From positions 1 to 64,000 of the forward strand of contig CAKQPT010000007.1 of assembly GCA_934270345.1 (NCBI GenBank): a stretch of 64,000 bases of DNA, written 5' to 3'. A program made the translations under genes and the position numbers. The DNA is from an uncultured Oribacterium sp. (GTDB taxonomy: Bacteria; Bacillota; Clostridia; Lachnospirales; Lachnospiraceae). Of this stretch, positions 8,801 to 16,652 are shown piece by piece. Every line of letters starts with the position of its first letter. Positions within the stretch are counted from its first letter, which is position 1. The notes under the pieces were generated by a model, which saw only the letters and a program-made list of their open reading frames with translations, made no database searches and was not told the DNA's origin.

Positions 8801-9349
8801 CGCCGGGACGACGAGACAGGCACCGTGCCGCTTCGTGATCAGCAGAAGGTGACGATCGGCGGGATCCTCACGGAGCTGCAGATGAAGACCACCCGGAAAC
8901 AGCAGCAGATGGCCTTCCTGCAGCTCGAGGACCGGATGGGTACCGTGGAGGTCGTCGTCTTCCCGAAGACCTACCAGACGATGCGTGCACTGCTCGAGCC
9001 GGATGCGAAGCTCTTCATCGAGGGACATGTCGACGGCTCCGGTGAGAAGGACAGTAAGCTGATCGCCGATCGGATCTATACCTTCGCGGAGGCACCGAAG
9101 GAGCTCTGGCTGCAGCTTGAGGATAAAAACCAGTACTTTGCTGAGCAGCAGGCGCTGGAACAGCTTCTGAGAGCCCACCCAGGGGAAGATGGCGTGGCGA
9201 TCTATCTCCGTCAGGAAAAGGCTGTAAAACGCCTCGACCGTCAGCATGCGGTGCAGCTCGATCCGGTGCTGATGGAAAGCCTCGATCAGCTTCTCGGCGA
9301 AAAAAACGTTCGAGTTTCATATAAGGTATTGAAAAAAGTACAAAACTAA
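5864..9349 (+). CDS. dnaE: DNA polymerase III alpha subunit
   Basis: This is the replicative C-family polymerase DnaE, 1161 residues, the usual size. The N-terminal PHP domain starts with HLHVHTSYSLLDG. The catalytic aspartates lie in PDVDMDF at about residue 396, preceded by the GPGRGSAAGS palm motif. A helix-hairpin-helix region and a C-terminal OB fold (VTIGGILTEL onward) follow. GGAGGG lies just upstream of ATG 5864, and a TACAAT box in the 130-base gap could be its -10. Bacillota usually also have PolC, which is not in this window, so DnaE here may work alongside it on the lagging strand. Confidence 0.96.
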   Translation: MAFTHLHVHTSYSLLDGAGRIPEMIARCRELGMDSMAITDHGVMYGVIDFYKEAQKQGIRPILGCEVYLTGGSRFDREVGKGEDRYYHLVLLAENNQGYANLMKIVSTGFIDGFYYKPRVDFETLERYHEGIIALSACLAGEVSRNLTRNMYPEAKKAALHYLSIFGPEHFYLELQDHGYPEQRKVNAGLLQLHEETGIPLVATNDIHYTRKEDAEPHDILLCLQTGKKISDQDRLRYPGGQFYIKSEEEMRALFPYAQEALDNTHKIAERCDVSIEFGHYHVPGYQVPEGYDTTGYLRKLCEDGLRARYGADGEQYRARLDYELDTIASMGFVEYFLIVWDYVHYAKTHDIAVGPGRGSAAGSLVAYCIGITDIDPMRYNLVFERFLNPERVTMPDVDMDFEYERRQEVIEYVTRKYGKDCVSQIITFGTLAARGVIRDVGRVLDIPYAKCDMISKQVPNELNITLDKALQSNPELRKMYEEDPETHRLIDMSKRLEGLPRHSSMHAAGVVISGKPLVEYVPVSRAADGTLTTQFTMTTIEELGLLKMDFLGLRNLTVIKDAIRDVNKLHHTDLSVENMNYADPKVYQMISGGHCEGVFQLESAGMKNFMKRLKPAGIEDIIAGVALYRPGPMDFIPKYIKGKEHPESISYDCPEIRPILETTYGCIVYQEQVMQIVRDLAGYSMGRSDLVRRAMSKKKTKVMEEERKNFVYGNPEQHIPGCIARGIDEATANHIYDEMIDFAKYAFNKSHAACYAVVSYQTAYLRCYYPAEFFAALMTSYMDNMGKTAEYFDVARTLGIAILPPDVNQAEIGFSVSTEGAIRYGLSAVKGVGRSAAQAIVKERQQHGPYKDFEDFVVRVSEKGINRRAIEYFIQAGGLDTFPGNRREKIAILPTIIEGRVKEKQNSMAGQMTLADLLGEDNQEAGEFRIRMPKLPEYSKEELLQYEKEALGFYLSGHPLDAYRAVMDANVSATSADFRRDDETGTVPLRDQQKVTIGGILTELQMKTTRKQQQMAFLQLEDRMGTVEVVVFPKTYQTMRALLEPDAKLFIEGHVDGSGEKDSKLIADRIYTFAEAPKELWLQLEDKNQYFAEQQALEQLLRAHPGEDGVAIYLRQEKAVKRLDRQHAVQLDPVLMESLDQLLGEKNVRVSYKVLKKVQN

Positions 9350-9362
9350 ACTATTATAAGGG

Positions 9363-9390
9363 CGAGATTGTGAAAGCTATCACAATCTCG
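9363..9390 (+). terminator. Hairpin between dnaE and pfkA
   Basis: A perfect 11-bp stem (9363-9373 with 9380-9390) has a 6-base loop and is followed by only a short T run. It is probably a terminator or attenuator after dnaE. Confidence 0.6.
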
Positions 9391-9439
9391 TTTGCTAGTG
9401 TGTTTAGGGAGAATGTAAATATATCTGGAGGATAGGATT

Positions 9440-10417
9440 ATGGCGACGAAAGCTGTGAAGACGATTGGTGTACTGACATCTGGTGGTGATGCGCCAGGTA
9501 TGAATGCCTGTGTACGTAGTGTTGTTCGTACGGCGATTCACGAGGGCATCAAGGTAAAGGGTATCATGAGAGGATATGCGGGTCTTCTTCAGGAGGAGAT
9601 CGTCGATATGGATACAACCTCTGTATCCGATACCATCAGCCGTGGTGGTACCATCCTCTATACGGCGAGATGTCAGGAATTTACAACGCCGGAGGGTCAG
9701 GCACGCGGTGCCGAGATCTGCCGTAAGCATGGCATCGATGGCATGGTCGTCATCGGTGGTGACGGCTCCTTCCGTGGCGCGGGTAAGCTGAGTGCACTCG
9801 GCATCAACACCATCGGTGTGCCGGGCACCATCGACCTCGATATCGCATGTACGGATTATACGATCGGTTTTGATACCGCCATCAATACCGCGATGGAGGC
9901 CATCGATAAGCTGCGTGATACCTCGACCTCACATGAGCGCTGCTCAATCATCGAGGTCATGGGTCGTCGTGCCGGTTACATCGCACTCTGGTGTGGCGTG
10001 GCGAACGGTGCGGAGGAGATCCTGCTTCCAGAGCGTTACGATGGCGATGAGCAGGCGATCATCAACCGTATCATCGAGGCACGTAAGAGAGGTAAGAAGC
10101 ACTATATCATCATCAACGCCGAGGGTATCGGCCACAGCACCTCGATGGCGAAGCGCATCGAGGCAGCGACCGGTATCGAGACGAGAGCAACCATCCTCGG
10201 ACATATCCAGCGTGGCGGCTCACCGACCTGTAAGGATCGTTACTACGCATCGATGATGGGCGCACGTGCCGCAGAGCTGCTGCACGAGGGCAAGTCGAAT
10301 CGTCTTGTGGCTTACAAGCATGGCGAGTTCGTCGACTATGATATCCAGGAAGCACTTCAGATGAAGAAGGATATTAACGAGGAGCAGTATCGTATCGCGA
10401 AGCTGCTGGTTCGCTAA
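9440..10417 (+). CDS. pfkA: ATP-dependent 6-phosphofructokinase
   Basis: This enzyme phosphorylates fructose 6-phosphate to fructose 1,6-bisphosphate, the committed step of glycolysis. The 325-residue length and GVLTSGGDAPGMNA N-terminus fit bacterial PfkA. The GGDGS motif at residues 106-110 has Gly after Asp, which indicates ATP use; pyrophosphate-dependent forms have Asp there. The catalytic region is PGTIDLD, with Asp132. A GGAGG ribosome site precedes ATG 9440. The gene is flanked by hairpins on both sides and looks monocistronic. The dnaE-pfkA order is common in Clostridia. Confidence 0.95.
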   Translation: MATKAVKTIGVLTSGGDAPGMNACVRSVVRTAIHEGIKVKGIMRGYAGLLQEEIVDMDTTSVSDTISRGGTILYTARCQEFTTPEGQARGAEICRKHGIDGMVVIGGDGSFRGAGKLSALGINTIGVPGTIDLDIACTDYTIGFDTAINTAMEAIDKLRDTSTSHERCSIIEVMGRRAGYIALWCGVANGAEEILLPERYDGDEQAIINRIIEARKRGKKHYIIINAEGIGHSTSMAKRIEAATGIETRATILGHIQRGGSPTCKDRYYASMMGARAAELLHEGKSNRLVAYKHGEFVDYDIQEALQMKKDINEEQYRIAKLLVR

Positions 10418-10432
10418 ATCTTAAGTACAGGA

Positions 10433-10460
10433 GGGCGACTGCATCTGCAGTCGCCCTTTT
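10433..10460 (+). terminator. Rho-independent terminator after pfkA
   Basis: A perfect 11-bp stem (10433-10443 with 10446-10456) has a two-base loop and is followed by four T residues. Confidence 0.88.
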
Positions 10461-10525
10461 CGACTTTTCAGAACGATGGTTGGATGCTATAATGCGAATA
10501 TTTCATTAAACAGAGAGGTGCTGTC

Positions 10526-11110
10526 ATGAGAGAAGATGTGGTGCTGTGTGCGGCGAATGCCTATCATCAGAAGTATTATCTGAATCCGGAGTATGGGAAT
10601 CTGCCGGAGGATGTGCAGAAGGAGCTGAAGCTGATCGCGGTGGATTATGTCGAGGAGATCGGCGGGGTTTTCCTGATGTCGTTTAATGCGGATCAGAAGC
10701 TGGTGCTGAAGTCGATGCACGAAGAGGATGATCTTCGCTTCGATGATGCGAAGGGGCAGAAGAAGATTGATGAGCTGGCGACGCGCTATGAGGCGCTGTT
10801 TACGAAGCTGGAGACCTACTATCAGGCGCTGGAGACGCTGCATGGGCGTGGGAAGTCTTCGAAGGAGGAGCTGACGGAAGCGGATCTGCAGGCGGAGCCG
10901 GGTGCGAATAATCCGGAGGGCCATGCGGAGGTGCGCCGGGCGACTTCGGAAGAGGTGACGACGTCCGCGGCGGAGACATTGAACCCGGATGTCGTGGAGG
11001 CGTCGGAGCAGGGCGGGATCCGGATGACGGGGTCCTGGGATATGCCGGTGATGCCGGACGACCCGAATGCGGAGCAGACCGCGTACCATACGCTTTTCGG
11101 TGACGACTGA
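10526..11110 (+). CDS. DUF6145-type protein of unknown function with a long acidic tail
   Basis: The first 110 residues (VVLCAANAYHQKYYLNPEYG, then a helical stretch ending LETYYQALETLHG) match my recollection of DUF6145, a small Lachnospiraceae family of unknown role. Residues from about 107 to 194 form an acidic, Ala/Glu/Pro-rich, probably disordered tail that the family normally lacks. No signal peptide, membrane segment or catalytic motif is visible. An AGAGAGGTG ribosome site precedes ATG 10526. It follows the pfkA terminator and lies 117 bp before dusB. Family assignment is from memory of the motif; function is unknown. Confidence 0.75.
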   Translation: MREDVVLCAANAYHQKYYLNPEYGNLPEDVQKELKLIAVDYVEEIGGVFLMSFNADQKLVLKSMHEEDDLRFDDAKGQKKIDELATRYEALFTKLETYYQALETLHGRGKSSKEELTEADLQAEPGANNPEGHAEVRRATSEEVTTSAAETLNPDVVEASEQGGIRMTGSWDMPVMPDDPNAEQTAYHTLFGDD

Positions 11111-11227
11111 GCCTGTGCAGGCGCAGATGCGTGGCGGGCGGACAGTCGAATGGTGCGCAGCCTGGTGGTCGCGGGTGACAGTGGATGAAGATACAGTAAC
11201 GGGACTGAAACAGATGGGAATAGATGC

Positions 11228-12181
11228 ATGAGAATAGGAAATGTTGAGCTGCCGAGTAATGTGGCGATGGCGCCGATGGCGGGGGTGACGGACCTTCCGT
11301 ACCGGACGATTCTCCGGGAGATGGGGGTCGGTCTGACGACGACGGAGATGATCAGCGCGAAGGCGATCCTCTACCATAATAAGAATACAGAGGAGCTGAT
11401 GCGGACCGGGGCAGACGAGCATCCGGTGGCGGTGCAGCTGTTCGGCTCGGAGCCGGAGATCATGGCGGAGATCGCGTCCCGGATCGAGGATCGTTTCGAT
11501 CTCCTCGATGTGAACATGGGCTGTCCGGTGGCGAAGATCGTGAACAACCATGAGGGCAGTGATCTGATGAATCATCCGGAGCTCGCGTACGAGATCCTGC
11601 ATGCGATGGTGGAGCGCTGTCATAAGCCGGTGACGGTGAAGTTCCGGAAGGGCTTCCAGAAGACGGACGATACGGCGGTTGAGTTCGCGAAGATGGCGGA
11701 GCAGGCCGGGGTGTCGGCGGTGACGGTGCATGGCCGGACGCGGGCGCAGCTCTACAGCGGAGCGGCGGACTGGGATGTGATCCGGCGGGTAAAGGAAGCG
11801 GTGAAGATTCCGGTGTTCGGAAACGGCGACATCTTCACGCCGGAGGATGCGAAGCGCATGATGGACGAGACGGGCTGTGACGGTGTGGCGATCGCGCGCG
11901 GGGCCCAGGGAAATCCGTGGCTGATCCGGCGGACGGTCGAGTACCTCCGGACGGGCGAGCTGCTGCCGGCGCCGACGGTTGAGGAAGTGATCGCGATGAT
12001 CCACCACCATACGGAGTTGATGCTTCAGTATAAGGGCGAATTCACGACGGTCCGGGAGATGCGGAAGCACATCGCCTGGTATACGGAGGGCTATCCGGAC
12101 TCGGCGAAGCTTCGCGGAAAGGTGAACACCGCCGGGAGCATCGAGGAGCTGTATACGCTGGTGGACGCGATGAAAGGTTGA
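11228..12181 (+). CDS. dusB: tRNA-dihydrouridine synthase, DusB type
   Basis: This FMN-dependent TIM-barrel enzyme reduces uridine to dihydrouridine in the tRNA D-loop using NADPH. Characteristic motifs are MAPMAGVTDLPYR near the N-terminus, DVNMGCPVAKIV with the catalytic Cys, TVHGRTRAQLYSG and FGNGDIFTPEDA. The 317-residue length is usual. The ATG at 11228 has only a weak purine-rich upstream sequence. A gap of about 145 bases separates it from greA, an arrangement also seen in other Clostridia. Confidence 0.94.
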   Translation: MRIGNVELPSNVAMAPMAGVTDLPYRTILREMGVGLTTTEMISAKAILYHNKNTEELMRTGADEHPVAVQLFGSEPEIMAEIASRIEDRFDLLDVNMGCPVAKIVNNHEGSDLMNHPELAYEILHAMVERCHKPVTVKFRKGFQKTDDTAVEFAKMAEQAGVSAVTVHGRTRAQLYSGAADWDVIRRVKEAVKIPVFGNGDIFTPEDAKRMMDETGCDGVAIARGAQGNPWLIRRTVEYLRTGELLPAPTVEEVIAMIHHHTELMLQYKGEFTTVREMRKHIAWYTEGYPDSAKLRGKVNTAGSIEELYTLVDAMKG

Positions 12182-12327
12182 CAAGTGAAGCGACTTTGCT
12201 TTACAATATGCAATCGTGAAAATGGATGATGGGCGGTTTCCGGCCATTCGGAAGCGGTCTGTTTTATAGTGCTGATTCATCGCGGGTGGATGAGCAGAAG
12301 GAAGTCTTGAAAGGAGCTATGGGAAAC

Positions 12328-12825
12328 ATGGCAGAAGAGCAGGTAAAGAAGAATTTACTGACACGTGCAGGTCTTAATAAGTATGAGGCGGAGCTTCATG
12401 ATCTGAAGGTCAATCAGAGACAGATGATCGCAGAGAAGATCAAGGAAGCGAGAGAGCAGGGCGATCTTTCCGAGAACGCGGAGTATGATGCAGCGAAGGA
12501 TGAGCAGAGAGACATCGAGGCGAGAATCGTCGAGCTCGAGGCACTGCTGAAGAACGTTGAGGTCGTGGATGACTCTGTCGAGGGTGAGATCAATGTCGGC
12601 TGCCGTGTAAAGCTCTATGATGAGGAGTTCGATGAGGAGGTGACCTACTTCATCGTGGGTTCCTCGGAGGCAAACAGCCTGACCGGAAAGATTTCCAACG
12701 AGGCACCGGTTGGTAAGGCCCTTCTTCACCACAAGGCGGGTGATGAGGTGACCGTCGAGACCGAGGCGGGTGATCTCAAGTTCCGCGTACTCGAGGTAGA
12801 GCGCGTCAACGATCACGAGGCGTAA
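12328..12825 (+). CDS. greA: Transcription elongation factor GreA
   Basis: GreA inserts its coiled coil into the RNA polymerase secondary channel and stimulates cleavage of backtracked transcripts. The N-terminal coiled coil contains EAREQGDLSENAEYDAAKDEQ with the functional acidic tip, and the C-terminal domain ends in a typical GDLKFRVLEVERV. ATG 12328 gives 165 residues and lies 11 bases from AAGGAG at 12311-12316. The in-frame ATG at 12319 is too close to that site, and a longer frame from 12226 extends beyond the family N-terminus. It is probably read together with or just ahead of lysS. Confidence 0.94.
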   Translation: MAEEQVKKNLLTRAGLNKYEAELHDLKVNQRQMIAEKIKEAREQGDLSENAEYDAAKDEQRDIEARIVELEALLKNVEVVDDSVEGEINVGCRVKLYDEEFDEEVTYFIVGSSEANSLTGKISNEAPVGKALLHHKAGDEVTVETEAGDLKFRVLEVERVNDHEA

Positions 12826-12964
12826 ACGCAGGGAAGCGCTGGTGCGAAGTCGCATGGCCGGCTGCAGACGCTGTCGGGGTATGCGTATATAGTGGTAAAT
12901 AACGACAGACGGCTGGGGACGATGCCCCGGTCGTCTGCATTGGCATAAGAAGCAAGGAGAAGCT

Positions 12965-14911
12965 ATGGCAGAGAATCAGGAAAACCAGAAGAATCAGGCT
13001 CCGGTAGAGGATACCAACCATATCGTAAAGGCACGCCGTGAGAAGCTTGCAGAGCTGCAGGCTGCCGGACAGGATCCTTTCGAGATTACGAAGTTCGATC
13101 AGGAGCAGCACAGCCAGGAGATCCGCGATGATTTCGAGAAGTTCGAGAATCAGCAGGTATCGATCGCCGGTCGTATCATGCAGAAGCGTGTGATGGGTAA
13201 GGCATCCTTCATCCATATCCAGGATAAGCAGGGCCGTATCCAGGCGTACATCACCCGTGATGAGCTCGGTGAGGATGAATATAAGAAGTTCAAGAAGATG
13301 GATATCGGTGATATCGTCGGCGTGAAGGGCTTCGTATTTAAGACGAAGATGGGCGAGACTTCTGTACATGCACAGTCTCTCGTACTGCTGTCGAAGTCAC
13401 TCTATCCGCTTCCTGAGAAGTTCCATGGTCTGCAGGATACCGATACGAGATACCGTCAGCGTTACGTCGACCTCATCATGAACGAGGACTCGAAGAATGT
13501 CTTCATCAAGCGTTCTCAGATCATCCGTGAGATCCGTAACTTCCTCGATGGTCGTGGCTTCATGGAGGTGGAGACACCGATGCTGGTGGAGAATGCCGGC
13601 GGTGCCGCTGCACGTCCATTTGAGACCCATTACAATGCCCTGAACGAGGACGTAAAGCTTCGTATTTCCCTCGAGCTCTACCTCAAGCGTCTCATCGTCG
13701 GTGGTCTCGAGCGTGTATTCGAGATCGGTCGTGTATTCCGTAATGAGGGCGTCGATACCCGTCATAATCCGGAGTTTACGCTGATGGAGCTGTACCAGGC
13801 GTATACCGATTACAACGGCATGATGGAGCTCACGGAGAGCATGTTCCGTTACCTCGCAGAGAAGGTATGCGGGAAGACCCTCATCAGCTACCAGGGCACC
13901 GAGATCGATCTCGGCAAGCCGTTCCGCCGTCTCTCGATGACCGATGCCATCAAGGAGGAGTGCGGTGTTGACTTCAATACTGTGAAGACCCTCGAGGAGG
14001 CACGTGCACTGGCAGATCAGCATAACGTTCCGTATGAGGCACACCATAAGATCGGTGACATCGAGAACGGTTTCTTCGAGGTATTCTGTGAGGAGAAGAT
14101 GATCCAGCCGACCTTCATCATGGATCATCCGGTGGAGATTTCTCCGCTGACGAAGAAGAAGCCTTCCGATCCGACGAAGGTAGAGCGTTTCGAGCTCTAT
14201 ATCTACGGTCGTGAGATGTGTAACGCATATTCCGAGCTGAACGATCCGATCGATCAGCGCGAGCGTTTCAAGGCACAGGATGCACTGGCGGCTGCCGGTG
14301 ACGAAGAGGCGAACCACACCGACGAGGATTTCCTTCATGCCATCGAGATCGGTCTGCCGCCAACCGGTGGTATCGGCTATGGTATCGATCGTCTCGTGAT
14401 GCTGCTGACCGATACGCCGGCGATCCGTGATGTTCTGCTCTTCCCCACCATGAAGAGCCTGAATGCGGATAAGAAGGCGGAGAAGGCAGAGAAGACCGCA
14501 GCAAGCACTGCAGTGGAGACGGCCGAAGAGCAGCTGGATCTCACGAAGGTGAAGATCGAGCCGCTGTTCGAGGATTTCGTCGATTTCGACACCTTCGCAA
14601 AGTCGGATTTCAGAGTGGTGAAGATCGAGGCATGTGAGGCGGTTCCGAAGTCAAAGAAGCTTCTCAAGTTCACACTGAATGATGGAACGGAGAAGAAGCG
14701 CACCATTCTGAGCGGCATCCACGAGTATTACGAGCCGGAGGAGCTGGTAGGCAAGACCTGTGTGGCCATCACGAACCTTCCGACCCGAATGATGATGGGC
14801 ATCCCGTCCGAGGGCATGCTGATCTCCGCGGTTTACGAGTACGACGGACACGAGGGACTCAACCTCCTGATGCTTGATGACGTGATTCCGGCTGGTGCGA
14901 AGCTGTACTGA
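12965..14911 (+). CDS. lysS: Lysyl-tRNA synthetase (class II) with C-terminal tRNA-binding domain
   Basis: This enzyme attaches lysine to tRNA-Lys. The N-terminal OB anticodon-binding domain (SIAGRIMQKRVMGKASFIHI) and class II core are present, including the motif 3 sequence GGIGYGIDRLVM. The standard enzyme ends at LFPTMK, here about residue 497. After it comes a charged Ala/Lys/Glu linker (about 500-530) and an extra OB-fold domain at about 541-648 of the Trbp111/EMAPII/MetRS-C type (DFRVVKIEACEAVPKSKKLL, ILSGIHEYY, LPTRMMMGIPSEGM). The extra domain should increase tRNA affinity or allow dimerisation. The start at 12965 follows AAGGAGA. Confidence 0.95.
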   Translation: MAENQENQKNQAPVEDTNHIVKARREKLAELQAAGQDPFEITKFDQEQHSQEIRDDFEKFENQQVSIAGRIMQKRVMGKASFIHIQDKQGRIQAYITRDELGEDEYKKFKKMDIGDIVGVKGFVFKTKMGETSVHAQSLVLLSKSLYPLPEKFHGLQDTDTRYRQRYVDLIMNEDSKNVFIKRSQIIREIRNFLDGRGFMEVETPMLVENAGGAAARPFETHYNALNEDVKLRISLELYLKRLIVGGLERVFEIGRVFRNEGVDTRHNPEFTLMELYQAYTDYNGMMELTESMFRYLAEKVCGKTLISYQGTEIDLGKPFRRLSMTDAIKEECGVDFNTVKTLEEARALADQHNVPYEAHHKIGDIENGFFEVFCEEKMIQPTFIMDHPVEISPLTKKKPSDPTKVERFELYIYGREMCNAYSELNDPIDQRERFKAQDALAAAGDEEANHTDEDFLHAIEIGLPPTGGIGYGIDRLVMLLTDTPAIRDVLLFPTMKSLNADKKAEKAEKTAASTAVETAEEQLDLTKVKIEPLFEDFVDFDTFAKSDFRVVKIEACEAVPKSKKLLKFTLNDGTEKKRTILSGIHEYYEPEELVGKTCVAITNLPTRMMMGIPSEGMLISAVYEYDGHEGLNLLMLDDVIPAGAKLY

Positions 14912-15010
14912 TCGTAACATCCGCCTGGATGCATTTCTGATACACATCTTCCCGGATGATGTAGAAGAAACGATGAAAAGCAGAAAAGCTGTATATTCTT
15001 TTATAAATGT

Positions 15011-15057
15011 GCGAAAGCCATGTTACAGGGAAACCTGTGGCATGGCTTTCGCTTTTT
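15011..15057 (+). terminator. Rho-independent terminator after lysS
   Basis: A long hairpin pairs 15011-15022 with 15041-15052, with an inner ACAGG/CCTGT stem closing a GAAA loop. Five T residues follow. Confidence 0.9.
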
Positions 15058-15131
15058 ATGTGCGGATATATGCGTTTCTCTTCGCGCTTCCTTGAGAGGA
15101 CCGGAGGGCGGATGCGCTTCGTGGTGTGGTC

Positions 15132-15217
15132 TTTAGAAAAAATTAATGGGGTCAGACCCCATAAACTTCAGTTTAGAATCAGTTTAGAAAAATTTAATGG
15201 GGTCAGACCCCATAAAC
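15132..15217. repeat. GGGGTCAGACCCC palindromic repeat, tandem pair
   Basis: Two direct copies of a unit of about 35 bases (15132-15166 and 15183-15217, period 51) each contain the palindrome TGGGGTCAGACCCCA (15147-15161 and 15198-15212). The same palindrome with shared flanks recurs at 24741-24805, 39766-39830, 51271-51285 and, in variant form, 59785-59798. It is a REP-like family. Confidence 0.85.
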
Positions 15218-15311
15218 TTTGGACGCCGGATACGACAGTAAAATCCAAATAACGCGCAGAAAAGTCAATACAGGATGATCCAAGAGGGGAGAGAATAGTT
15301 GGACTTCATGT

Positions 15312-15467
15312 CATTGTGCACAAAGCAGCTGGATCATCATTGTGCAACTATAGCGACTGATTATTTGTAAGAAAACCATAAGGCGGGGGAAATAAGGCAG
15401 GATGCACAATAAACGGCGAAATAATTGCAAATTATGAACATAACACCGATGGCCGTAGACATTGTGC
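15312..15467. promoter_or_regulatory. Cluster of four ATTGTGC boxes, candidate operator of the catabolic operon
   Basis: CATTGTGCA occurs at 15312-15320 and 15338-15346. Its reverse complement TGCACAAT is at 15403-15410, and CATTGTGC is at 15460-15467. The last copy ends about 24 bases before the -10 box at 15492. Because the operon encodes an AraC-family regulator and the promoter lacks a good -35, these boxes are reasonable activator sites. This is inference from repetition and position only. The rest of the 14912-15633 gap holds the terminator and repeats listed separately. Confidence 0.5.
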
Positions 15468-15491
15468 GAAGAAGACTGACCATTTTGTACA

Positions 15492-15497
15492 TATAAT
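15492..15497 (+). promoter_or_regulatory. TATAAT -10 box of the amidohydrolase operon
   Basis: A consensus TATAAT lies about 137 bases before the amidohydrolase ATG. Bases 17 upstream do not resemble TTGACA, consistent with activator dependence. Confidence 0.5.
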
Positions 15498-15633
15498 GCT
15501 TATAAAAATCTGAGAAAACTGCATGCATGTTCTGATAGCATAAACGTATCGAAGTCGAAGGTGTGGTTATCCGGAGAGCGACTCCTTCGAAAAAGTTCGA
15601 AACAGAATAATCCTAATTTGAAAGGGCAGAGTT

Positions 15634-16641
15634 ATGAAGTCGATTGATGTATTTTGTCATCTGATGCCGCCGGAGTATGCGAAAATCTGTATGGCTGAAG
15701 CGCCACACAAGTCACATATGTTCCAGCGCGCACTGAATGTTGCTTCCATGTCGAATATGGAAAAGCGAAACGAGGTTCTGAAGCAGTTCCCGGGTTATAA
15801 GCAGATTCCGAATATCGTATCACCACCTGTTGAGACCTTCGCGGGTCCAGACAAGTCTCCACGTCTTGCAGCGATCGGTAACGATGAGATCAAGAAGATC
15901 GTAGAGGAGAATCCGGATTATTACGAGGGGTTCATCGCGGGTCTTCCGTTTAATAATGTGCAGGCGTCGGTCGAAGAAATCAAGCGAGTAAAGGATATGG
16001 GTGCAAAGGGTATTCAGATCTATACCCACATGAACGGTGAAGCGATCGATACCGAGAAGTACTGGCCGATTTATGAAGCCTGTGAAAAGTATGATCTTCC
16101 GATCCTGATTCATCCAGTCGGAGGGCAGATGGTGCCGGAGTTCCCGACAGAGGACCGCTCGAAGTATGAGCTCTGGTTCACGATCGGCTGGCCGTATCAG
16201 ACGACGGTTGCGATGATGCGTCTTGCTTTCTCTGGTATCTTCGAGGATTTTCCAAATATCAAGATCATCACGCACCATGTCGGTGCGATGATTCCGATGC
16301 TGGAGGGCCGTATCGAAAATGGTTTAAAGATGTACGGCGGACGTACAGCTCCAGAGCTTCGTGAGGAGCTGACGAAGACGAAGATGAAGGGTGCACCGAT
16401 CGATACCTTCCGTAAGTTCTATGCGGATACAGCTTCCTTCGGATCCACATCTGCGATTCGAGCAGGTCTTGATTTCTTCGGACCGGATCATATCGTATTT
16501 GCAACGGATATGCCGTTCGACCCGGAGCAGGGACCTGGATATATCGAGCGCACACTGAAGTGCATTGACAATTTGAATTTAACAGAAGAAGATAAGGCGA
16601 AGGTTCTGCATGGAAATGCACAGCGTCTTTTCCATGTATAA
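15634..16641 (+). CDS. Amidohydrolase-2 (ACMSD-like) family protein
   Basis: This 335-residue TIM-barrel protein belongs to the amidohydrolase 2 group, which includes ACMSD, gamma-resorcylate decarboxylase and related hydrolases and decarboxylases. Visible metal-site elements are LPILIHPVG, IITHHVGAM and a terminal FATDMPFDPEQGPGY with the conserved Asp. The N-terminal HxH is changed to FCH (DVFCHLMP), so one metal ligand is missing, as in some decarboxylase-type members. The start follows GAAAGGGCAG. It heads a six-gene operon with a permease, regulator and three redox enzymes. It probably cleaves or decarboxylates the imported compound or a pathway intermediate; the substrate is unknown. 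Confidence 0.82.
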   Translation: MKSIDVFCHLMPPEYAKICMAEAPHKSHMFQRALNVASMSNMEKRNEVLKQFPGYKQIPNIVSPPVETFAGPDKSPRLAAIGNDEIKKIVEENPDYYEGFIAGLPFNNVQASVEEIKRVKDMGAKGIQIYTHMNGEAIDTEKYWPIYEACEKYDLPILIHPVGGQMVPEFPTEDRSKYELWFTIGWPYQTTVAMMRLAFSGIFEDFPNIKIITHHVGAMIPMLEGRIENGLKMYGGRTAPELREELTKTKMKGAPIDTFRKFYADTASFGSTSAIRAGLDFFGPDHIVFATDMPFDPEQGPGYIERTLKCIDNLNLTEEDKAKVLHGNAQRLFHV

Positions 16642-16652
16642 GGGGAGTAGCT

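Noticed and set aside
7586..9247. 553-codon antisense frame opposite dnaE
   Set aside because: It mirrors the codon bias of dnaE and has no RBS or recognisable domain.
10487..12280. 597-codon minus-strand frame across the DUF6145-like and dusB genes
   Set aside because: It has an extreme His/Arg/Leu composition and covers two convincing plus-strand genes plus their spacer.
15132..15217. CRISPR array, suggested by repeated units with spacers
   Set aside because: There are only two units, the spacer is short and shared with another locus, and no cas gene is present.
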